Positions 10,939 through 11,181 of a stretch of DNA of 11,181 nt are shown piece after piece. Positions within the stretch are counted from its first letter, which is position 1. Every line of letters begins with the position of its first letter. A model generated the notes under the pieces. The model was not told where the DNA came from. It saw nothing but the letters and a program-made list of their open reading frames with translations, and searched no databases. This DNA comes from Candidatus Nanosyncoccus nanoralicus (GTDB taxonomy: Bacteria; Patescibacteriota; Saccharimonadia; Saccharimonadales; Saccharimonadaceae), in NCBI RefSeq assembly GCF_004138405.1, contig NZ_PRLL01000019.1, positions 1 to 11,181 of the forward strand. The letters are read 5' to 3'. Position numbers and translations under genes: made by a program.

Positions 10939-11181
10939 CTAGTTTTCGCGGATGGCTTTAATAATTTTTCCAATGGTTGGTTTAGTGCCATACATCAAAA
11001 CACCGACGCGATAGATTTTTGCGGCAATGAATCCAATTAGAATAGTCGCGAGAATTAAGAAAATTATAGAAAGTAAAACTTCGATGCCTGGAACTTCGCT
11101 CATGGCAATACGGGTGAACATGGCCATCGGTGAGGTGAGTGGGAAAAGCGAGAGCGTCTTCATTAATACTGAGTTGATATC
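10939..11181 (-). CDS. ABC-2 type transporter permease, C-terminal fragment
   Basis: The frame is open to the right edge of the window, so only the last 80 residues are visible; an internal Met lies at 11161-11163 but the upstream codons continue the frame. The sequence LFPLTSPMAMFTRIAMSEVP, followed by a hydrophobic helix (VLLSIIFLILATILIGFIAA) and KIYRVGVLMYGTKPTIGKIIKAIREN, matches the C-terminal end of NatB-like ABC-2 permeases. These are membrane subunits of ABC exporters for ions, lipids or peptides. The ATPase partner would be expected upstream, outside the window. It ends in TAG, 25 bp before tRNA-Ala. Confidence 0.88.
   Translation of the reverse strand, partial: DINSVLMKTLSLFPLTSPMAMFTRIAMSEVPGIEVLLSIIFLILATILIGFIAAKIYRVGVLMYGTKPTIGKIIKAIREN

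Noticed and set aside
10758-10991. Minus-strand 77-residue frame over tRNA-Ala
   Set aside because: It runs through the tRNA, its terminator and the end of the permease gene in another frame; no Shine-Dalgarno and no plausible protein.

Overview
The window is about 11.2 kb of compact, AT-rich bacterial chromosome. Nearly all genes lie on the minus strand, with short gaps, self-contained promoters and small intrinsic terminators. The gene complement suggests a small-genome bacterium. It includes a single RluA-type pseudouridine synthase with an S4 domain, a delta-prime-like clamp-loader protein without a P-loop, TrpRS, scattered single tRNA genes, and a membrane-anchored sulfotransferase next to a membrane-anchored thioredoxin-like protein. 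Several genes have a -10 box directly abutting the start codon. Together this looks like a Patescibacteria/CPR member, possibly Saccharibacteria. That placement is an inference; no rRNA or marker comparison was possible. Standard code is used: all complete genes end in TAA or TAG, and none is interrupted by TGA.

Left part (1-2230). A 5'-complete but truncated unknown gene (1-489, minus) is visibly richer in G+C than the rest. It has a consensus sigma70 promoter and a hairpin-rich leader of about 178 nt. Divergent from it is a putative cytoplasmic zinc metallopeptidase (796-1941, plus) that appears to be leaderless and carries an intrinsic terminator inside its last codons. It converges on a tRNA-Tyr(GUA) gene with a structured 5' leader.

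Centre (2190-6420). On the minus strand, an arylsulfate-sulfotransferase-like enzyme (3769-6057) overlaps a membrane-anchored CPHC thioredoxin-fold protein (3234-3779). This two-gene operon is followed, behind a terminator, by an independently promoted membrane-anchored alpha/beta hydrolase-like gene (2237-3127). The arrangement recalls the assT-dsbL-dsbI locus of uropathogenic E. coli, but the sulfotransferase here has only one extracytoplasmic cysteine. Upstream is a hairpin-dense spacer with a partial duplicate of the 3' end and terminator of a tRNA-Thr(UGU) gene. That tRNA itself has a strikingly non-canonical T-loop.

Right part (6528-10302). Four minus-strand genes, trpS, an RluA-family pseudouridine synthase, a delta-prime-like protein and a TPR protein, are separated by 42, 42 and 40 bp. 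Each of these gaps holds a -10 element a few bases from the next start codon and no Shine-Dalgarno sequence, suggesting leaderless mRNAs. In contrast, trpS and the stand-alone genes have Shine-Dalgarno sites. The right end (10425-11181) holds an unrecognised 88-residue protein, tRNA-Ala(CGC) with a compensated elbow base pair, and the C-terminus of an ABC-2 type permease that runs off the window.
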